39,402 bases of DNA from Frankia sp. R82 (GTDB taxonomy: Bacteria > Actinomycetota > Actinomycetes > Frankiales > Frankiaceae). A model generated the notes under the pieces. It saw only the letters and a list, made by a program, of their open reading frames with translations, ran no database searches and was not told where the DNA came from. Location of the stretch: NCBI RefSeq assembly GCF_023716925.1, contig NZ_JAMQQG010000007.1:1-39402 (forward strand), given 5' to 3'. The stretch's first letter is position 1. Every line of letters starts with the position of its first letter. Both the position numbers and the translations under genes were made by a program. Shown piece after piece: positions 16,390 to 24,687 of this stretch.

Positions 16390-17199
16390 TCAGCCGTGCA
16401 GCGCCGGTCCGGTCTGCGGTGCCCGGCCGAGGTAGGCGCGGGTGCGCGGCGGGGGGACGGACAGCCGGCGGGGCCAACTGCCGTGCCCGAACACAGCCGG
16501 CCCACGGAGGACCTGGCCGGCGGCCGGCGCCCCGATCAACGGAGGACCGATCGGTGGGGCGGATGCCCGGGGTGTGAGCGCGTCACCGACGATTCGCCCG
16601 CCGGCGACCAGGCCCGTACCGCCCGAGCCGTCGGTGGCGGGACAGCCGCCCGCGGGAGGGCCGGCGGCCGACCGGTCGGGGTCCGTCAGGCCCGGGTCGG
16701 GGGTGCCACCGCGCAGCAGACCGACCCGGGCGGCGACGCCGAGGCTGTAGAGCAGGGCGCGCACCCGCGTGTCGATCTCGTCGCGGATGGACCGGACCTC
16801 TTCGAGCGGTCGCTCGGCCGGATCGTCGACCTCCCAGGTCAGGTACCGGGCATGCGGGTACTGCGGGACGGCGTCACCGCAGCCCATGGTGATGACCACG
16901 GACGCGGACCGCACGGCGTCATCGGTCAGCCGGATGGGCCGGTGGGCGGACAGATCGATGCCGAGCTCGGCCATGGCCGTGACGACCGCGGGCGCCGTCC
17001 ACGGCGCGGGGGAGGTACCGGCCGAGTGGGCCTGGATGCGACCGTGGCTGTGCTGGCTGAGTAGCGCCGCCCCCATCGGCGAACGACCGGCGCCCCGGGT
17101 GCAGACAAACAGCACCTCAGGACCATCGGCCGCCACGGCACCCGGGTAGGGAGCGTGGGCCGCCTGCGGTGTGGCCACGGTGGGACACGTGTGGGTCAT
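16390..17199 (-). CDS. ArsC-like low-molecular-weight phosphatase with long Pro/Gly tail
   Basis: 269 aa. Residues 28-150 match arsenate reductases and low-molecular-weight phosphatases of actinobacteria: P-loop C33-TRGAG-R39-S40 (Cx5RS), ITMGCGDAV at 103-111, and WEVDDPAERPLEEVRSIRDEID at 122-143, which supplies the catalytic Asp. Differences from typical arsenate reductases: HNAGRS is TRGAGRS, and the second Cys of GDACP is Val111, so a mycothiol-type or general phosphatase activity is as likely as arsenate reduction. The last 110 residues are low-complexity (Pro, Gly, Arg) and do not belong to the fold. No other arsenic gene is near. Confidence 0.8.
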   Translation of the reverse strand: MTHTCPTVATPQAAHAPYPGAVAADGPEVLFVCTRGAGRSPMGAALLSQHSHGRIQAHSAGTSPAPWTAPAVVTAMAELGIDLSAHRPIRLTDDAVRSASVVITMGCGDAVPQYPHARYLTWEVDDPAERPLEEVRSIRDEIDTRVRALLYSLGVAARVGLLRGGTPDPGLTDPDRSAAGPPAGGCPATDGSGGTGLVAGGRIVGDALTPRASAPPIGPPLIGAPAAGQVLRGPAVFGHGSWPRRLSVPPPRTRAYLGRAPQTGPALHG

Positions 17200-17257
17200 G
17201 TCGGCCTCCGCATCCTGATGGCTGCATCTCGACCCAGACCTGTCGAAAAGGTGACAA

Positions 17258-17392
17258 GTGGGTATCTGTCCGGCCTGCGGTCAAAGCGATGGCGCCGAGG
17301 ACAGAAATCGTCCACCAGATTATCCGGATGGGCGACGATGGTGGGCTTCACGTCAAATGCGGGCATTGAGCTCATCCTACCGGGAGATGTGA
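17258..17392 (+). CDS. Possible 44-aa zinc-knuckle-like small protein
   Basis: A GTG at 17258 follows an ideally placed AAAAGG (17246-17251, 6-bp spacing) and a TGA lies in frame directly before it (17252-17254), so the start is defined. The product begins VGICPACGQ and continues ..PPDYPDGRRWWASRQMRALSSSYREM. It has one CPAC knuckle and a Trp/Arg-rich stretch. Third positions are only about half G/C, far below the neighbours, so it is either recently acquired or not a gene. It is divergent from the ArsC-like gene. I recognise no family. Confidence 0.35.
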   Translation: MGICPACGQSDGAEDRNRPPDYPDGRRWWASRQMRALSSSYREM

Positions 17393-17719
17393 AGGCCATC
17401 CGCTCATTATTGACCCGAATCGCGAGGCGTCGGGGTGATCGTCGCAGTTGTATCGGAGTCGGTCGGTGCCTGCTGCTCGGTGCTTGACGGGGTTCGGGAG
17501 GCCGTGGTGCTCAGGCGGCGTCGTTGGTCATCGGCGCCTGGCGCGTCCCGGCGAACGAGGCGGGCCCGCGGGCGGGTCGGCGCGGGGAGAGGCCGGGTCT
17601 GGACGGTGGCCGATCGGGCATCCGCGGGTGGCGGGGGCAGGGACGGCGCCGGCTCGGCAGCGTCCGCCGTCGTGCCCGCCAGGCCCGCGTGTCAGTCCGG
17701 GCACCGATGCGGGTCCTGG
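17393..17719. other. Intergenic, no gene seen
   Basis: 327 bp downstream of the flavoenzyme gene. The first 60 bp are AT-richer; the remainder is GC-rich with short open frames lacking bias or motifs. Nothing specific recognised. Confidence 0.5.
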
Positions 17720-18949
17720 TCATCGTCGCATCATCAGCGCGTCGCCGAGCAGGTAGGCACCCACCATCTCGAAGTTCGCCGGAGCCAGCGTGATGTGCGC
17801 AACAGCGCTGTGGACGTCCCGGAAGCAGCGGTCCAGCCGGCTGCTCTCGGCCAGTGCCCGGGTGCCGGCCAGGCTGTGCAGACTGTCGACGGCCCGCACG
17901 GTGTTCTCCCCGACGGTGGCCGCAGCCAGCCTGATCAGCGCGGACAGGTCCTCGCCGCCGATCGGACCGTGTGGGCCGGCATGGTTGGCCGCATCCTCGA
18001 GCATGAGCTCCGCGGACCGGACCAGACCGGCGGCCCGGGCGAGCCCCGCCTGCACGGTGTGACTGGAGGCCAGCGTCTGGCTGCCGCGTGCGGGCACGGC
18101 GCCCACCGCGATGCCGGGAAAAGCGCTCAGGGCGTCCTGGGCGATGCCCAGGGCGGTGGAGGCGGTGGTGAACGGCCCGAAGTCGTAGTAGGCGATGGGA
18201 TATCCCCGCGAAGGCCGGGTCTGCGGCGGGCGGCGCAGCAGGCTCCCGTCGACGGTGAACTCCTCGGGAACGAACAGGTCGTCGACGGAGAAGCTCACGC
18301 TGCCGGTGCCGCGCAGGCCCACCGACTGCCAGTCCTCGGCGAAGCGCACCGCGTCGGCGGGCACGAACAACATGCGGACGGGCGGTGGGGAACCGGGCGC
18401 CAGCGGTGTGCCGGTGCCGCCGGTGTCATCGGTGCCGCCGGTGTCATCGGTGTCATCGGTGACGAGGCTCGCGCAGACCAGCCACTCGGCGTGGGTCGAG
18501 CCGCTGGCGAACGACCAGCGGCCACGCAGCCGGTAGCCGCCGGGGACCGGCTCGGCGTGTCCGGTCGGGTTGATGCCGCCGACCACGAGCCCGTCGCACT
18601 CGGCGAACAGCTGGGCGGAGACCTGCTCGGGCAGGTAGTCCGACATCCGGGAGATGACCCCCTGCACACCCATCTGCCAGGCGACCGAGGCGTCCACCCG
18701 GGCGAGCGCCTGCAGTACGGCGGAGCCGGTGTGCACGCTGACGCCACCGCCGCCGAACGACGGGGACACCCACATGCGATGGATGCCCTGTTCCCGCAGC
18801 GCGTCGATGACGGCCGCGGGCGTCACCCGTTCTCGTTCGGTCCGTTCACGCTCCCGGACCAGCACCGGAGTGACGGTATCGACGCGGGCGAGCCACTGCT
18901 TCGTCTCCTCGTGCGAGTGCGCGGAACCGCTCCAGAACACGTCAGCCAC
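17720..18949 (-). CDS. Acyl-CoA-dehydrogenase-fold flavoenzyme (group D monooxygenase/HsaA-like)
   Basis: 409 aa. The order of features fits the acyl-CoA dehydrogenase superfamily, and more closely its monooxygenase branch (HsaA, DszC type): helical N-terminus, WVSPSFGGGGVSVHTG, ALARVDASVAWQMGVQG, the middle beta-domain with GGYRLRGRWSFASGSTHAEW and DDLFVPEEF, and a C-terminal four-helix bundle. The catalytic Glu of true dehydrogenases is not obvious, which also favours an oxygenase. A TDD/TGG-type low-complexity loop (encoded near 18415-18465) is inserted in the beta-domain and comes from short DNA repeats. Reduced flavin would be supplied by a separate reductase; none is adjacent. The substrate is unknown. 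Confidence 0.82.
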   Translation of the reverse strand: MADVFWSGSAHSHEETKQWLARVDTVTPVLVRERERTERERVTPAAVIDALREQGIHRMWVSPSFGGGGVSVHTGSAVLQALARVDASVAWQMGVQGVISRMSDYLPEQVSAQLFAECDGLVVGGINPTGHAEPVPGGYRLRGRWSFASGSTHAEWLVCASLVTDDTDDTGGTDDTGGTGTPLAPGSPPPVRMLFVPADAVRFAEDWQSVGLRGTGSVSFSVDDLFVPEEFTVDGSLLRRPPQTRPSRGYPIAYYDFGPFTTASTALGIAQDALSAFPGIAVGAVPARGSQTLASSHTVQAGLARAAGLVRSAELMLEDAANHAGPHGPIGGEDLSALIRLAAATVGENTVRAVDSLHSLAGTRALAESSRLDRCFRDVHSAVAHITLAPANFEMVGAYLLGDALMMRR

Positions 18950-19509
18950 CTACTCTGCTCGCCGGGTCGTGTCGGCTCTGCTGGAAAGGGTCAGAACAAA
19001 GGTGCCGGCCGGCTGTGGGCCGGTCGGTTTCCGGCGTTTTTCGTGTCGGGTCAAAAATTATCAACTCTGTTGACGCCCGGCTACGAACAGAAGTCCAGCC
19101 GCCCGGAGGTGCCAGCACCTGGTGGCCGCTGCTCGCCGTCAGCTCCCGGGCACCGCGCCGTCCCAGTTCAACCATAATGACGCTGAGCTGCAATGACGTC
19201 ACCTGTGTCCCTTCCGGTTGCGTGGGCGCACCCGCGGATCACGGGCAGGTTGCGGGCCATTTCTTCCGCAACTACGGGTCGATGGTAGCAATTTTGACGC
19301 AGATGCGGAACCAGGTCTGATGTGGTGCCCGTGCCGGCGGATTTATGCCCGAAAGGGGTAGGGGGTCACCCGTCGATGTGGTGCGGTCGGGTGAGGGGAA
19401 TCGGCGTCGACGACGTTGCGGCCGGTTACCGTCCGGCGTTGATCGCGCCGTCAAGGTGAGGCCTCGTCGTGGCAACTCGTCCGATACATCCACCGGGTAG
19501 GATTTATTC
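18950..19509. other. Intergenic region upstream of flavoenzyme and molbindin genes
   Basis: 560 bp between divergent genes. A 101-codon frame at 19015-19320 (plus strand) lacks codon bias and ribosome site and is not called. The stretch around 19020-19080 and 19250-19310 is AT-richer than average, as expected for promoters. An imperfect inverted TTGCGG...CCGCAA lies at 19250-19271. No molybdate-type operator was recognised. Confidence 0.45.
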
Positions 19510-19932
19510 ATGGTCCTTAGTATTCGTAATCAATTCACCGGGATTGTGAGCGAAGTTGTCTACGGCTCCGTCATGGGGACCGTCGCCATGGAGATCTCCG
19601 GTGGGCACACGCTGACGGCCACCGTCACCATGGATGCGATCAAGGAGCTGGGGGTGGGTGTGGGCAGTCCCGTCGCGGCGCTGATCAAGTCGACGGACAT
19701 CTCCGTGGCCATCCGCGAAACCGCTGGGCTGAGCATCCGAAACAAGCTGCGCGGGACGCTCGTCGAGCTTGATTCCGGGGGTGCGATGTCGGTCGCGCGC
19801 ATCGCGCTGGGCGAGGGCGTGGAGATCACGGCCGCCATCACCCGGGCAGCGGCCGAGGAGCTCGGTCTGGCACCGGGTCTCGAGGTCACCGCATTGATCA
19901 AGTCGACCGAGGTGTCGTTCGCCGCGGTCTGA
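19510..19932 (+). CDS. Two-domain molbindin (tandem Mop domains)
   Basis: 140 aa made of two Mop (TOBE-like) units, about 3-68 and 73-138. Each starts LSIRN(Q/K)..G, contains TAT(V)TM..KELG or TAAITRAAAEELG, and ends (A/T)ALIKST(D/E)(I/V)S. Mop units assemble into rings that bind molybdate or tungstate in the cytoplasm, so the protein stores or buffers the oxyanion. Single-unit and two-unit molbindins both exist; the two-unit form matches ModG-type proteins. The ATG at 19510 has TAGGA 9 bp upstream. No mod transport or molybdopterin gene is adjacent, so this is an orphan buffer. A perfect hairpin follows. Confidence 0.93.
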   Translation: MVLSIRNQFTGIVSEVVYGSVMGTVAMEISGGHTLTATVTMDAIKELGVGVGSPVAALIKSTDISVAIRETAGLSIRNKLRGTLVELDSGGAMSVARIALGEGVEITAAITRAAAEELGLAPGLEVTALIKSTEVSFAAV

Positions 19933-19941
19933 CCCACGTGG

Positions 19942-19978
19942 TTCCGGCCGGTCGGAACTTCGCCCCGACCGGCCGGAA
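19942..19978 (+). terminator. Perfect 14-bp stem after the molbindin gene
   Basis: TTCCGGCCGGTCGG (19942-19955) pairs exactly with CCGACCGGCCGGAA (19965-19978) around a 9-base loop, starting 9 bp after the stop codon. No U-tract follows on the plus strand. Confidence 0.7.
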
Positions 19979-20072
19979 AAGCTCTGTTGAAAGCAGCATC
20001 CGGCGACCGGGCACATCGGTGTCAGCGGGTCGGCGGACATGTGCTCCGGGCAGAAATAAAGGATAATTCCCG

Positions 20073-20303
20073 GTGCACCGCGGAATCGCCCCGGATACGG
20101 GGCATGGCGCTGGTGCCGGCCGTCCCGGAGTCGCCGGCGGCGCGTGAACACCCGTGAGCGGGTGCCCGCGGGCACCCCCGTGGGAACACCCCGGTGCACC
20201 CGCAGGGCACCCGTGTCCCGCTCGAAAGACGTCGAATCTGCTGGTCGCGCCGGGTGCACTCGGACGGGTGCACCCGGCGACCGCGAACGGCTCACAGGTG
20301 CAC
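20073..20303. repeat. GTGCAC palindrome cluster in a gene-free region
   Basis: GTGCAC occurs at 20073, 20194, 20254, 20268 and 20298, mostly inside GGGTGCACCCG-like contexts; 20266-20275 is the perfect palindrome GGGTGCACCC. An 18-bp perfect palindrome, GGGTGCCCGCGGGCACCC, lies at 20160-20177. No gene is supported between 19979 and 20482. Confidence 0.6.
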
Positions 20304-20482
20304 CCGCCAGCCGGCCCGAACGGGCGGCACGGGGCGCCGGTGGACATCCGACGGGCCGCCCGCTGATGGGGTGGGGGCGGCGGGCGGCCCGTCGGGTTGA
20401 GGCATCCCCGTCGCAGGGGCGCCTGGTCTGTGGCCGCACCATCACGGTGCGGGTGCGGGTGCGGGTGGCGGACCCGGCGCGG

Positions 20483-21349
20483 TCAGCCCTCCGCGGACCG
20501 CGCCGGGTCGTCTGGTCGAACCAGCTGTTCGTTCGGGCGCCGGTCCTGGCTGTCGAGGCGTGGTCGGACGGGGCGCAGGGCACTGCCGTGCAGGAGCAGG
20601 AATCCGGGTGGCCGATGATCGTTCGGCCGGGCCGGCGCCGGGGCGTCAAGATTGTCGACGGCGTGCGCCCGCACCGCGACGAGGATCAGCTCCCAGATCG
20701 TCGAGGGCAGCCGGCTCTCCCGTGGCTCTTCCACTCCGACCCGGATGATGATCTCGTCGGGCAGGCCGCGGGCGACCTGACCGTGGCCCGCGCTCCAGGA
20801 CGTCCAGCCGATGGACCCGTCGGCCGTGGTGAGCACCTCGAACCGTCCCGTGCGCACGTCGTCGACGAACGCCGACCACAGCTGATGGGGCATCCGCAGC
20901 TCGCACGTCCGTCCGGCATAGCGGTAACGGATAATTACGATGGCGCCGCGGCAGGTGAACCGTAGCCCGGGAGCGCAGGCCGGGCGCCGCCAGTACGGCG
21001 GGGGCGGGGGAACCGGCCCGGCCGGTGCGGTCGGCCCGACCCGCGCCCTCGTGGACGTCCGCTGGCCGGAGTTCTGCTGGCCGGACCTCGACGGCGCGGC
21101 GGTCTGCCGGTCGGTGGTGGTCTGGTGCTCAGCGGCGGTCTGCCGGTCACAGGTGCGAGGGGTGACGGCTGGTGCAGGGTCCGGGAGAGGACCTGATGGT
21201 GCGATGCGCGAGGTCCCCTCCCGGTGTGCCTCACCGCCCATACACGCCCGCGTGGCGATCCGCCCACCGCGGTGGGGAACCGAATGCGAGCGGGGCAGCA
21301 ACCCTCGGCGGAATCCGCAGTCCCAGGAGGAGAATCCCGTTGTACTCAC
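20483..21349 (-). CDS. Uncharacterised protein; only the C-terminal half is convincing
   Basis: The open frame gives 288 aa. The stretch coded by about 20640-20955 looks like real protein: VIIRYRYAGRTCELRMPHQ, LWSAFVDDVRTGRFEVLTTADG, GLPDEIIIRVGVEEPRESRL and STIWELILVAVRAHAVDNLD. The last part is polar and Arg/Pro-rich. The first 115 residues (coded by 21000-21349) are Ser/Thr/Arg/Pro-rich and may be untranslated. No standard start codon lies just before the convincing part, so the start is unresolved and 21349 is a maximum. LWSAFVDDVRTGRF resembles the end of DUF397 proteins, but the rest does not. Function unknown. Confidence 0.5.
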   Translation of the reverse strand: MSTTGFSSWDCGFRRGLLPRSHSVPHRGGRIATRACMGGEAHREGTSRIAPSGPLPDPAPAVTPRTCDRQTAAEHQTTTDRQTAAPSRSGQQNSGQRTSTRARVGPTAPAGPVPPPPPYWRRPACAPGLRFTCRGAIVIIRYRYAGRTCELRMPHQLWSAFVDDVRTGRFEVLTTADGSIGWTSWSAGHGQVARGLPDEIIIRVGVEEPRESRLPSTIWELILVAVRAHAVDNLDAPAPARPNDHRPPGFLLLHGSALRPVRPRLDSQDRRPNEQLVRPDDPARSAEG

Positions 21350-21532
21350 CAGGAGTCCTCCTCGCCTCGGTTGCTGGGACGCGGTGCGCGTCCGCCGGTG
21401 AACACATCACACCGTGCTGAGCCCATCCCCGACAGAGCGCAACCACCAGGTGCGGCCCCGCCCGTCCCCGTTGCACCGCTGTTGACCATGTGGCCGAGCC
21501 GGCTGCGCAGGTCCCCTGCCCTGGGTGGGACG

Positions 21533-22330
21533 TCAGGCCAGCGGCGGCGGTGGGACGGCGCCGTGCATCGCGGTCAGCCCGCCGTCCGCCGCCAGCACGG
21601 CACCGGTGATGTAGGCGGCGTCGGCCGACGCGAGAAACCAGATGGCCGCCGCCTGCTCCCGGGCACGCCCCCAACGCTGCAGCGGGATGCGCCGGCTGGA
21701 CGCGTCGACCAGGCCCGGGACGTCGCGATGGCGGGCCATCAGCGGTGTCTCGGTGAGGCCGGGGGCGATGGCGTTGACCCGGATGTTCGTGGCGGCAAGG
21801 TCAAGCGCCGCGGCCCGGACCAGATTGACCACCGCGCCCTTGGACGCGTTGTAGGCCCAGTTGCCGGGGTCGGCCGCGAGCCCGGCACTGGATGCGGTCA
21901 CGACGATCGCGCCGCCGCCGGTGGCCCGTAGCGCCGGCGCGGCCGAGCGGATGCCGATCGCGACGCCCCGCACGTTGACGGCCAGGATCCGGTCGAGCCG
22001 GGCGATCGCGCCCTCGTCCTCCCACGGCAGGGTGCCGCCGATCCCGGCGTTGAGCACGACGGTGTCCAGCCGGCCGAAGTGGTCCACCGCCGCCTGCACC
22101 ATCGCGGTGCCCGTCTCCTGCGCGGACACGTCCCCGACCAGCGGGACGATCTCGCCCGGCCGGTCGGACGTCGGCACCCCGTCCGGTCGGGGGGTGCGGG
22201 TCAGGTCCGCGAGACCGGCCTCGTCGGCGTCGACGGCAACCACGTTGCAGCCACGTTCAGCGAACAGCTGGACGCAGGCGAGCCCGATCCCGGACGCCGC
22301 GCCGGTGATGATGACCGAGGGCCGTCCCAC
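21533..22330 (-). CDS. Short-chain dehydrogenase/reductase (classical SDR)
   Basis: 265 aa from GTG 22330, chosen because GGAGG lies 5 bp upstream and VGRPSVIITG starts the fold immediately; the frame is open to 22384. TGAASGIG is the NAD(P) motif, NAGIG the core Asn loop, VTASSAG the catalytic Ser region and YNASK the Tyr/Lys pair. VVAVDADEAGL has Asp at the end of beta-2, which favours NAD(H). The C-terminus ITGAVLAADGGLTAMHG is normal for the family. It stands alone on its strand, about 490 bp from the small HTH-like gene. Substrate unknown. Confidence 0.93.
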   Translation of the reverse strand: MGRPSVIITGAASGIGLACVQLFAERGCNVVAVDADEAGLADLTRTPRPDGVPTSDRPGEIVPLVGDVSAQETGTAMVQAAVDHFGRLDTVVLNAGIGGTLPWEDEGAIARLDRILAVNVRGVAIGIRSAAPALRATGGGAIVVTASSAGLAADPGNWAYNASKGAVVNLVRAAALDLAATNIRVNAIAPGLTETPLMARHRDVPGLVDASSRRIPLQRWGRAREQAAAIWFLASADAAYITGAVLAADGGLTAMHGAVPPPPLA

Positions 22331-22395
22331 GCCGCCTCCACAGATCTGCCGTCCCCGAACCCGTGGTCCCCCATGGGCGAGCATCTCCGAGCAGG

Positions 22396-22641
22396 GTGAA
22401 CGCAGGGTCGCCGCGCTATGACACGGCGACCAACACCGTCGTCGACGCGCTGGAGAGCGGCGACCTTGTGCGGGTCGCGCCGAACGTGTCCGGCGTCGCG
22501 ATCTGTCTTGGAGACGGCACCGACACCATCGACGCCAACCCGGGCGCGGACACCTGCCTGAACGTCGAGAACGCCGTCAACTGCGAGTTCGTCGTGAAAC
22601 GAACATCAACGACGCGCGGTTATGAAGCAGCAATAATGTGA
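22396..22641 (+). pseudogene. Fragment of a secreted-type protein, or small orphan gene
   Basis: A GTG at 22396 opens 81 codons: SPRYDTATNTVVDALESGDL, VRVAPNVSGVAICLGDGTDT, IDANPGADTCLNVENAVNCE and a short tail. The three Cys and the Asp/Gly/Asn-rich pattern look like the C-terminal part of an exported or calcium-binding-type protein, but there is no signal peptide and the ribosome site is weak. It begins just outside the divergent SDR start. I read it as a gene remnant. Confidence 0.35.
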
Positions 22642-22821
22642 CGCGCGCAATCACGCCGGCCAGGGACACCCGTCAGGGGAAACCCGGCCGGTGGTCGGCC
22701 GAGTCCGTCGAAAAACGCTCGACGAGGGCATGGGAAGAGGGGTGAACGCCCGGGGTTGATCGGGGTCGAGGCGAGCCGGAGCTTCGTCGGCCGGCTCGTC
22801 GCCTCGGTGCCCCCGGCTGGT

Positions 22822-23112
22822 TCAGTCGTCGGTGACGGCGGTCCACCTGCGATCGCGCGAGGTGGCTGCGCCGAGGTCCTGCAGCCGCCGCAGGGCGGCG
22901 GTCACCTCGGCAGCGGGCAGGTCGAGTGCGTGCGCGAGGACGCGGGCGCGCAGCGGTTCGTTCGCGCAGCGCAGCGCGGCTCGCACGCGAGCCCCCGTCC
23001 GATCCGTCCGGCCCGCGAGTTCGGCGCGGTGCCGTAGGTCCTGCCGGGGCAGCTCGATGGCTAAGCCACCGTCCGACTGATCGGTGATGGTGACGTGCTC
23101 CACAGAATGCAT
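22822..23112 (-). CDS. Small winged-helix-like protein
   Basis: 96 aa from ATG 23112 with GGGAGTG 7 bp upstream. The N-terminal 30 residues form a strand-like stretch (SVEHVTITDQSDGGLAIELP). Residues 42-95 (ARVRAALRCANEPLRARVLA, HALDLPAAEVTAALRRLQDL, GAATSRDRRW) fit a helix-turn-helix with a short wing, as in small MarR/ArsR-like DNA-binding folds. The upstream 230 bp are AT-rich with a TATAGAT box. It could regulate the neighbouring SDR or LLM genes; this is inference only. Confidence 0.65.
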   Translation of the reverse strand: MHSVEHVTITDQSDGGLAIELPRQDLRHRAELAGRTDRTGARVRAALRCANEPLRARVLAHALDLPAAEVTAALRRLQDLGAATSRDRRWTAVTDD

Positions 23113-23341
23113 TAGGTCACTCCCGCATTTAGTGCTGACATCTATAACGATGCAACATGAAGGCGGTTTATTTTCTGCGACCTGCGTCGCTTTACTGCGG
23201 GTAGTTCCGAAAATACTGTATGTGTGCAGATTTTCCCGGCGCTAGCCGGATAGCGCCCGCACAGGATACCGGTTCTCCGGGTGCTGTCCGGGGACCTGCG
23301 ACCCGGGGCGTGCCGGAGGTCGGCGCGTGCCGGGAGGTCGG

Positions 23342-24286
23342 TCAGTGCGCGCCGAGGGGGACGATGACGTTCTCGGCGAAGCGGCGCATCCCCTCGATCG
23401 CCTCCCGGGAGCGGGTCCATGCCTGGACGATGATCCGGGTCACCCCGGCCTCGACATAGGGCTCGACGTCCTCGGGTCGCTGCACCTGGCCATGGACGGT
23501 GATCTCCAGCGGCTCGGTGCGTCCCGCGCGTTCGGTGAGGGCCCCCAGGCGTTCCAGCGACGCCGGCAGCTGCTCGAGGGTGTGGTTCATCGGCATCCAG
23601 CCGGTGCCGAACGTGGCGGCTCGGCGCAGTGCTGCCGGCCCGTCCCCGCCGATGTGCAGCGCCGGCCCACCCGGCCGCGTCGATCGCGGTTCGAACGTGA
23701 CCGGACCGAAGTCGAAGAACCGGCCGTGATGTTCGACGACCTCCTCCGTCCACAGTCGGCGCAGGACGTCGAGGGTCTCGTCGATCCGTGCCCCGCGGGT
23801 GTCGAAGTCGAGGTTCAACGCCTCCCACTCCGCCCGCAGCCAGCTCGCGCCGACCCCGAGGGCCAGCCGGCCGCCGGAGAGGATGTCCACCGTGGTCGCC
23901 GCCCGCGCGGTGAGGAACGGGTGGCGCAGACCGAGGTTGAACACGTTCGTACCGATGGTGATGTTCGTGGTTCGCGCCGCGATGAAGCTCAGCATGGCCA
24001 TCGCGTCGTGCACCGGGACGTTCGGCGGGATCGGCGGGTGGTCCGCGCCGGCGAACGGGCTCCCGCTGGTGTCGATCGGCACCACCACGTGCTCGGGCAC
24101 CCACACCGACTCGAAACCGAGCCGGTCCGCCTCGACCGCGACATCCACCCACGCCCTCGGGTTGACCGATCCCAGGTGCACGGCGAACGCCGGGGAGCGC
24201 ACCGTGGACCGGGAGGCGCCCGTCGGGCCGGCGACCGTGGCCGTTGGCGCACCCGAGGCTGCAGCGGGGGTGTGAGGCGAGGTCAC
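23342..24286 (-). CDS. LLM-class F420-dependent oxidoreductase
   Basis: 314 aa from GTG 24286 (VTSPHTPAAASG), with AGAGGA about 9 bp upstream; the first 30 residues are a disordered Ala/Thr/Ser lead. The luciferase-like TIM barrel is clear: WVDVAVEADRLGFESVWVPEH, MAMLSFIAARTTNITIGTNV, the family signature GGRLALGVGASWLRAEWEAL, IDETLDVLRRLWTEE, and GGPALHIGGDGPAALRRAA. The closest type is the TIGR03619-like actinobacterial F420 group, which oxidises alcohols or reduces C=C or imine bonds with F420/F420H2. It is divergent from the di-iron enzyme gene with 401 bp between starts, so shared control is possible. Confidence 0.92.
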   Translation of the reverse strand: MTSPHTPAAASGAPTATVAGPTGASRSTVRSPAFAVHLGSVNPRAWVDVAVEADRLGFESVWVPEHVVVPIDTSGSPFAGADHPPIPPNVPVHDAMAMLSFIAARTTNITIGTNVFNLGLRHPFLTARAATTVDILSGGRLALGVGASWLRAEWEALNLDFDTRGARIDETLDVLRRLWTEEVVEHHGRFFDFGPVTFEPRSTRPGGPALHIGGDGPAALRRAATFGTGWMPMNHTLEQLPASLERLGALTERAGRTEPLEITVHGQVQRPEDVEPYVEAGVTRIIVQAWTRSREAIEGMRRFAENVIVPLGAH

Positions 24287-24422
24287 GGGCACGGTCCTCT
24301 CGGTGGGCACGGTCCTCCGATGCTGGAGGCCCCATCCGGTTGTACCGCGGGCGGGCGTTGCCAGGCACGCGGATCGACGCCGCCACGGCCACCTGGGCGG
24401 CGTCCCACGTCGGCCCACGGCG

Positions 24423-24492
24423 GGCCGGTCCGCTGGCCAGGAACATGCATGGCCGGCGGACCGGCCGGCCAGGACCCCGTCGGCCGGTCCGC
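24423..24492. promoter_or_regulatory. Three GGCCGGTCCGC boxes in the divergent LLM / di-iron promoter region
   Basis: GGCCGGTCCGC occurs at 24423-24433, inverted at 24456-24466, and again direct at 24482-24492. The first two form an inverted repeat with a 22-bp spacer that contains ATGCAT. The position between two divergent starts (24286 and 24688) suits an operator. No binding protein is known. Confidence 0.45.
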
Positions 24493-24687
24493 GTGGGTGA
24501 GCTGGAAGCGCTGATGTGCCTGTGGGGTGCGGCTCGGTGCGGGCCGGATGGGGCCGTGGGATGCCGCGGGATAGCGGATGCGGATTGTGCGATTGCGAAG
24601 TGTGGATCACTGGTTGTCGGTGGGTGGCTGCCCGTTTACGGTATGGGCGGAACGGGCTGCGAGGAAATACCCAGGAGGGAATCTCCC

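Noticed and set aside
19015-19320. 101-codon plus-strand frame upstream of the molbindin gene
   Set aside because: No ribosome site, mixed codon use, and it lies in a region expected to hold two promoters.
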